From the NCBI GenBank assembly GCA_021802365.1, contig JAKAAJ010000017.1:1-18654 (forward strand): DNA of 18,654 nt. Reading direction: 5' to 3'. A program made the translations under genes and the position numbers. This DNA comes from Thermoplasmata archaeon (GTDB lineage Archaea; Thermoplasmatota; Thermoplasmata; Thermoplasmatales; Thermoplasmataceae). Shown here piece after piece: positions 14,747-18,654 of this stretch. Under the pieces are notes generated by a model. It saw nothing but the letters and a program-made list of their open reading frames with translations. It did no database searches and was not told the DNA's origin. Position 1 is the stretch's first letter. Every line of letters begins with the position of its first letter.

Positions 14747-15980
14747 TATCTCTGACCTCCATATTTGCAGCCACTTCTTCCAGGAGTCTGGCCGCTAAAT
14801 CTCTTTTCGTGAGGTTCATCTCCGTTTCTTGATTACCAGAGAGAACCCAGTATTTTTTAATACCATCACCAAATGGGCTCGAACCAGGGCTGATCTCGTT
14901 CACAACAACCATGTCTGCAAATTTACTCAAATTTTGAATTTTGTCAGAGTCCCTGGAGTTTGATTCAGTCAGTTTGAATGCAACAATAACAGATCTGGTG
15001 GTTCGCCTTAATTTGCTTATCAGCTTAGATCTTGGCTTTAACTCAACTGTGTGGGATAATGCACTGTCAATTTTCCCATCAGAAAGTTTAGGAACGATGA
15101 AATCGGATAAAGCTGCAGGGATAAAGATGGCATCAGGCCTGTATATCCTGATAGAATCCACTGATATTTTTTCAAATTCACCGGTGGTGTGTGCTTCAAC
15201 CAGATGCACGTATGGTGGCAGGTCCTGAGAGCAGTTTCCCACATATACAATCTTCTCGGCGCCATAGGTAAAGGCTGTTCTGGAAAGCCAGTAAGCTGTC
15301 AGCCCTGTACTGTTGTTTCGTATGCCCCTCACAGAATCTAAAGGTTCCGAAGTCCCCCCGCCTATTATCAGTATGGTCTTTCCACCAAGAATTCCACCTC
15401 TGGCTGCACGGCAAATGTAATCTTTAATTGTCTGGTTCTCCTCAATCTTTGCCTTCCCATCCTCCATTTTTGGCGGTATTACAGAAACTCCGATTTCCTC
15501 CAGATTCTCTAAATTTCTCCGCATAATTGGGTTATAAAACATCGCCTCATGCATGGTAGGAGAAATGACAATTGGATTGCCATTTCCGGCCGCATAGCTG
15601 AAGAACAGCGAAGGTGCATCATCTGCTACTCCGGCGGCAGCTTTTCCTATGAAGTTATGTGTTGCCGGCACCACTGCAAATACGGTATTTTCCGCATCAC
15701 CCTCAAATTCACTCACATGTTCGATTCTTCCTGTAATGTCATTAACAACATCTTCCCCGGAAGCCCATTGAAATACTTTCTTCCCAACCAGATCAAGTGC
15801 CTCATCAGAAGCGACAACTTTCACAACGGCACCATCCCTTCTCAAATCTCTGATCAGATCAGGAACCCTGTATATGGAAATGCTGGCGGTCACCCCAAGA
15901 ATAACTTTGAAACCGGAAAGAATTCCTCCTGAATCTGCAATGGGAATTTCAGACAGATGAATCACCTGAAAACAAACCAT
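14721..15980 (-). CDS. coaBC: Bifunctional phosphopantothenoylcysteine decarboxylase / phosphopantothenate-cysteine ligase (CoaBC, Dfp)
   Basis: Two steps of CoA synthesis in one protein: joining of 4'-phosphopantothenate to cysteine, then FMN-dependent decarboxylation to 4'-phosphopantetheine. The 419 residues split into an N-terminal flavoprotein domain (about 20-190) and a C-terminal ligase domain (about 200-400). In the first, H88 (GRIEHVSE) fits the catalytic His, PATHNFIGK (105-113) the FMN loop, and SPTMHEAM (140-147) the P-x-M-N-x-x-M motif with His for Asn. The bacterial clamp cysteine is absent. In the second, GGGTSEPLDSVRGIRNNSTG is the nucleotide-binding start. The start may be ATG at 15980 or GTG at 15965, which would make a GTGA overlap with the thioesterase stop. 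Middle gene of a three-gene operon. Confidence 0.92.
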   Translation of the reverse strand: MVCFQVIHLSEIPIADSGGILSGFKVILGVTASISIYRVPDLIRDLRRDGAVVKVVASDEALDLVGKKVFQWASGEDVVNDITGRIEHVSEFEGDAENTVFAVVPATHNFIGKAAAGVADDAPSLFFSYAAGNGNPIVISPTMHEAMFYNPIMRRNLENLEEIGVSVIPPKMEDGKAKIEENQTIKDYICRAARGGILGGKTILIIGGGTSEPLDSVRGIRNNSTGLTAYWLSRTAFTYGAEKIVYVGNCSQDLPPYVHLVEAHTTGEFEKISVDSIRIYRPDAIFIPAALSDFIVPKLSDGKIDSALSHTVELKPRSKLISKLRRTTRSVIVAFKLTESNSRDSDKIQNLSKFADMVVVNEISPGSSPFGDGIKKYWVLSGNQETEMNLTKRDLAARLLEEVAANMEVRDIESNGSSE

Positions 15981-16366
15981 GAACCGGACGCAGTTGCACA
16001 GACATTTCCTTTCCCATCCCTTAACTCCAGATTGCAGAATGAAATATTTTTGCCCGATTTAACCACTTCAGATTTCACTTTAACTGGCCCAGAAGAGACT
16101 GGCCTTATGAAATTTGTATTGAGGTTTATTGTAACCTGATTTACCAGATTCCCAAGAGTTATGATGGAAAGCCCACCGGCAGTATCCAGAAGGGTCATTA
16201 TAGCACCACCATGCATGATCCCGCCGGTTCGCTGGATATTTTCATGTAAAGGCACAATAATCTCAATCATACCCTCTCCTGAATCGGAAATCTCAATTCC
16301 TTTTATATTTGAGAGGAAGGGATCACTCATGATAATCTGCTGTATCAGTTCTATCATGGACACCAT
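15962..16366 (-). CDS. Hotdog-fold thioesterase (PaaI family)
   Basis: Probable acyl-CoA thioesterase that releases free CoA from acyl or phenylacetyl-type thioesters. The length of 134 residues is typical for a single hotdog domain. GGIMHGGAIMTLLDTAGG (48-65) is the PaaI-type active-site block, with the HGG turn and the following acidic residue D62. NTNFIRPVSSGPVKVKSEV forms the conserved central strand. The ATG at 16364-16366 was used; ATG three codons later is also possible. It is the first gene of the operon with coaBC and a nitrilase-family enzyme. An 11-base palindrome AACTTCAAGTT (16373-16383) stands seven bases before the start, with another AAGTT beside it. Confidence 0.88.
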   Translation of the reverse strand: MVSMIELIQQIIMSDPFLSNIKGIEISDSGEGMIEIIVPLHENIQRTGGIMHGGAIMTLLDTAGGLSIITLGNLVNQVTINLNTNFIRPVSSGPVKVKSEVVKSGKNISFCNLELRDGKGNVCATASGSWFVFR

Positions 16367-16372
16367 AAGGAT

Positions 16373-16388
16373 AACTTCAAGTTAAGTT
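16373..16388. promoter_or_regulatory. Palindrome next to the thioesterase start
   Basis: AACTT-C-AAGTT followed by a repeated AAGTT. It is close enough to the start codon to act as an operator for the thioesterase-coaBC operon. No clear TATA box for that operon was found. The site is short, so chance is possible. Confidence 0.25.
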
Positions 16389-16518
16389 TGACGGGCTTTC
16401 GAAATCATCATCAGATAAGCGTGCCAGCAGATGTAATATGGACGAAAAATAGCTCACTGAGCAACATTTGTGTAATTTTATAACTAATGAATTAACTTAT
16501 TCACTGCCATTATTTGTC

Positions 16519-16560
16519 TATAAAATCCTGAATCTGCACATATGGAAAATGATTTAAATA
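16519..16560 (+). promoter_or_regulatory. Two TATA-like elements ahead of the TrmB-type regulator
   Basis: TATAAAAT at 16519-16526 and TTTAAATA at 16553-16560. The second is about 22 bases ahead of the ATG at 16579, the spacing seen at other leaderless genes in this window. The first may make a longer transcript that would include a 15-codon frame starting at 16542. Upstream, TAACTAATGAAT and TAACTTATTCAC (16481-16504) form an imperfect 12-base direct repeat. Confidence 0.45.
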
Positions 16561-16578
16561 TTGAACAGATTATTAGCA

Positions 16579-17289
16579 ATGGAAGCTAATACCGGGCAAC
16601 TGAACGAAATTTCTGAGATGCTCAAGCTTCTGGGCATGTCGTCCTACGAGGCCCAGGCATTTTCTGCCCTGATTTATCATGGTGTGGCAAATGCAGATAC
16701 GGTTGCGGACACTGCCAGAATCCCGAGAACCTCAGCCTATAAGGTTATGGAGGCTCTTGTTCAGAAAGGTTTCGCAAAGGAAACGGAGGGCAGACCGAAA
16801 ATGTTTCGTCCGGTGGATCTAGGTAAACTAAGGTCTGAGTATCAGGACAGGTTCGATCTGTTATTCAAAAGGCTCAAGGAGCTTCAGGATGCAGTCCCAT
16901 CAAAGGGAGAACCACAGCTCGTATACACAATATATGGGAACCAGAAAGTTATGGCTAAGATGGCAGAGATGGTAAATCTGGCGGAGAAGGAACTTATAAT
17001 ATGCACCCCAAAGGTAAGGGAGATCCGCACGGAATTGAGGAAAAACCTTGAATACGCCATAAAGAGAGGTGTCAAGGTCATCTTTGTTACACCTCCGAAC
17101 AAAAGGGTGCCTCAGGATGCCGAGGTCTTCCGGAAGGATGGTCTAATAGCAACTGACATTGTTAGCGATCAGAGCAGAGCCATGCTGGCCGGACCCGATA
17201 TGGATGCCTGTGGATACACTGATAATCCTGCTCTCGCCCTTCACGTTTATCAGTTCGTCAGGATGATAATGCAGGGTGAAATAAGGTAG
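16579..17289 (+). CDS. TrmB-family HTH transcriptional regulator
   Basis: DNA-binding regulator of the archaeal TrmB family, 236 residues from the chosen ATG. The N-terminal winged helix is clear: LKLLGMSSYEAQAFSAL, then ADTVADTARIPRTSAYKVM and a wing to about residue 80. A short coiled region follows (FDLLFKRLKELQDA). The second half (LIICTPKVREIRTEL, then KRGVKVIFVTPP) resembles the phospholipase-D-like effector domain seen in TrmB-like proteins, which often sense sugars. No sugar-binding extension of the large TrmB type is present. The ATG at 16579 fits a TATA box at 16553-16560; an in-frame TTG at 16561 lies too close to that box. It is the first gene of an operon with endonuclease IV, five bases downstream. 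The effector is unknown. Confidence 0.85.
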   Translation: MEANTGQLNEISEMLKLLGMSSYEAQAFSALIYHGVANADTVADTARIPRTSAYKVMEALVQKGFAKETEGRPKMFRPVDLGKLRSEYQDRFDLLFKRLKELQDAVPSKGEPQLVYTIYGNQKVMAKMAEMVNLAEKELIICTPKVREIRTELRKNLEYAIKRGVKVIFVTPPNKRVPQDAEVFRKDGLIATDIVSDQSRAMLAGPDMDACGYTDNPALALHVYQFVRMIMQGEIR

Positions 17290-17294
17290 TTAAA

Positions 17295-18155
17295 ATGAAT
17301 TCAATAGTAGAAAGCATAACACTTGGGGGCCATGTATCCACTTCCGGTGGTATATACACATCAGTTGACAGGGCAAGTTCATTCCCATTCAAAACATTCC
17401 AGATATTCAGCAAGAATCAGATGCAGTGGAAGGCTAAACCCCTTGTCAAAGAGGATATAGACCGCTTCAGGGAAGGCGCAAAAAGAAAAGGGATGTCTGG
17501 GATAATGATACATGCATCATATCTCTTGAATATGGGGACAGTTGACCCGGAGCTTAGGGGCAAGGTACTGGAAGCGTTTTCTGAAGAGATAGAAAGAGCA
17601 GATCTTCTGGGCATAGATTTTCTGACTTTTCACCCGGGCTCAGCAGGGAAAAGCGGCAATCCAGCAGAATCGAGGAAGATGGTTGCCGAGAACCTCAACT
17701 CTCTCATAGATGAAAAGCAGAAGGTCAGGATTCTCCTGGAAACATCAGCAGGCCAGGGACAGACCATAGGAAGCAGCTTCGAGGAGCTGGCAGAGATTAT
17801 AGATATGGTGAATCTCAAGGAAAAGGTTGGAATATGCTTCGATACCTGTCATGTCTGGGCCTCCGGATACGATATAAAAAGCAGGAACGGATATGGTGAG
17901 ACAATGGACCGGTTCAAAAGCATCATTGGCCTGGAGAGGTTGCTCGGGTTTCACCTTAATGATTCAAAGAAGGGGCAGGGAAGCAGGGTAGACAGGCATG
18001 AACAGATCGGCCAAGGAACTCTTGGAATAGATGGTATTTCCAATTTTGTTAGAGACAAGAGGTTCGCAATGACTCCCATGATACTGGAAACCCCGAAGGG
18101 AGAGGAAGGTTACCCTGATGATCTCAGAGCTATTTCCTCCATATCGCCGGATTGA
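17295..18155 (+). CDS. nfo: Endonuclease IV (AP endonuclease)
   Basis: Zinc-dependent enzyme of base-excision repair that cuts DNA 5' to abasic sites. The length of 286 residues is standard. All nine metal ligands known from E. coli Nfo are present at a constant +4 offset: H73, H113, E149, D183, H186, H220, D233, H235 and E265. The family signatures are visible as LLETSAGQGQTIGSS, ICFDTCHVWASGYD and HLNDSKKGQGSRVDRHEQIGQG (in two parts). The ATG is five bases after the TrmB stop. The final TGA overlaps a TTG of the next frame. Intact and surely active; its place in the operon would put repair of abasic sites under the TrmB-like regulator. Confidence 0.96.
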   Translation: MNSIVESITLGGHVSTSGGIYTSVDRASSFPFKTFQIFSKNQMQWKAKPLVKEDIDRFREGAKRKGMSGIMIHASYLLNMGTVDPELRGKVLEAFSEEIERADLLGIDFLTFHPGSAGKSGNPAESRKMVAENLNSLIDEKQKVRILLETSAGQGQTIGSSFEELAEIIDMVNLKEKVGICFDTCHVWASGYDIKSRNGYGETMDRFKSIIGLERLLGFHLNDSKKGQGSRVDRHEQIGQGTLGIDGISNFVRDKRFAMTPMILETPKGEEGYPDDLRAISSISPD

Positions 18156-18160
18156 TTTAC

Positions 18161-18654
18161 TTGAAACTGAAGGCATTCCGTCCGCTATACTTTAATACAA
18201 CATTGAGTGATGTTGTATCTCCGCCTTATGATACTATAACTCAGGAGCAGAGCAGAGACCTCCTTGCAAAAGAGTATAACATATACCACCTGTCAAGGCA
18301 GGACAGCAGAGAAGACGCAGAGAACATTTTCAGAAAATGGATTGGCTCAGGGACCTTAAGGCAGATGGACCATGATGTGCTTATAGTTCTCTCCCAGGAA
18401 TTTCCTGGAGTTTCAGAGAATTCTGTCCGGTTTGGAGTCATAGGGCTCGTTGACTCTCAACAGGTATCGGGAGAGATCATTCCGCATGAGGACACATTTG
18501 AGAAAGCTGTTATTGAGAGGCGTGATTTGATGCTTGCCCTTCAGTCCCAGGTTGAACCTATCTTTCTTGCCGTTGAATCAACTTCCCTGGACAGGGCAAT
18601 CAAACATGTAATAAGGGACAAAACACCCTATGGTGTTTTCGAAGAACCAAGCGG
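18161..18654 (+). CDS. DUF1015 family protein (5' part, cut by window edge)
   Basis: Conserved protein of unknown function; 164 codons are present and the frame runs off the right edge. DUF1015 proteins are usually about 400 residues, so well over half is missing. LKAFRPLYFN at the start, LSDVVSPPYDTI (15-26), YNIYHLSRQD, and later IIPHEDTFEKAVIERRDLM fit the family in order. The TTG at 18161 gives the usual M-K-x-x-x-F-R-x-L opening; a TTG at 18152 would overlap the nfo stop. It is the third gene of the trmB-like/nfo operon. The translation was made by hand from the sequence. Confidence 0.82.
   Translation, partial: MKLKAFRPLYFNTTLSDVVSPPYDTITQEQSRDLLAKEYNIYHLSRQDSREDAENIFRKWIGSGTLRQMDHDVLIVLSQEFPGVSENSVRFGVIGLVDSQQVSGEIIPHEDTFEKAVIERRDLMLALQSQVEPIFLAVESTSLDRAIKHVIRDKTPYGVFEEPS

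Noticed and set aside
16388..16470. C/D-box guide RNA suggested by TGATGATGA on the minus strand (about 16405-16415)
   Set aside because: No D box (CTGA) or C'/D' pair at suitable spacing on the same strand.
1..18654. CRISPR array, insertion sequence, integrase, att site, tRNA or rRNA gene
   Set aside because: Reading both strands gave no regular spaced repeats, transposase motifs or RNA gene signatures.

Overview
The window looks like a stretch of mostly core chromosome from an archaeon of the order Thermoplasmatales (Thermoplasma, Ferroplasma or Cuniculiplasma type). The evidence is archaea-specific machinery: ribosomal protein L15e, the RNase P protein Pop5, the clamp-loader large subunit RfcL, archaeal TYW1 (Taw1), and a group II chaperonin very close in sequence to the Thermoplasma thermosome beta subunit. 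Most promoters are TATA boxes about 22-27 bases ahead of the start codon, which implies many leaderless mRNAs. The genus cannot be settled from the sequence alone. I see no tRNA, rRNA, CRISPR array, insertion sequence or integrase, and no gene-free gap longer than about 240 bases.

Layout. 1-320 (-): start of the L15e gene, cut by the left edge. 417-3125: copper module, a Cu+ P-type ATPase (-) with a divergent HTH/TRASH regulator (+) and an inverted repeat in the shared promoter. 3209-3529 (+): Pop5, overlapping tail to tail with the RfcL operon. 3479-6289 (-): operon acyl-CoA dehydrogenase, tRNA-binding OB-fold protein, RfcL. 6408-7346 (-): Taw1. 7403-9031 (-): thermosome beta. 9267-10026 (+): DUF1805 protein and Nudix hydrolase. 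10014-11009 (-): HddA-like GHMP kinase. 11112-11982 (+): inorganic pyrophosphatase and a small unknown protein. About 12051-14005 (+): MFS transporter and alpha/beta hydrolase. 13964-16366 (-): operon hotdog thioesterase, CoaBC, nitrilase-family amidohydrolase. 16579 to the right edge (+): operon TrmB-like regulator, endonuclease IV and a DUF1015 protein cut by the edge.

How the genes work together. Three groups have a readable logic. The copper pump and its regulator both carry a C-x20/21-C-x3-C TRASH/YHS-type metal site, so sensor and effector seem to use the same metal-binding module. The thioesterase-CoaBC-amidohydrolase operon suggests CoA synthesis and turnover handled together. Acyl-CoA dehydrogenase, tRNA-binding protein and RfcL are joined by overlapping reading frames and are probably co-transcribed, although their functions are unrelated.

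The genome is compact: three convergent gene pairs overlap at their 3' ends by 51, 13 and 42 bases, and most operon junctions overlap or lie a few bases apart. I found no clear undescribed system. The best leads are the copper promoter inverted repeat, the displacement of Pop5 from L15e by the copper module, the repeats and possible structured RNA next to the thermosome promoter, the unknown protein coupled to pyrophosphatase, and the amidohydrolase in the CoaBC operon.
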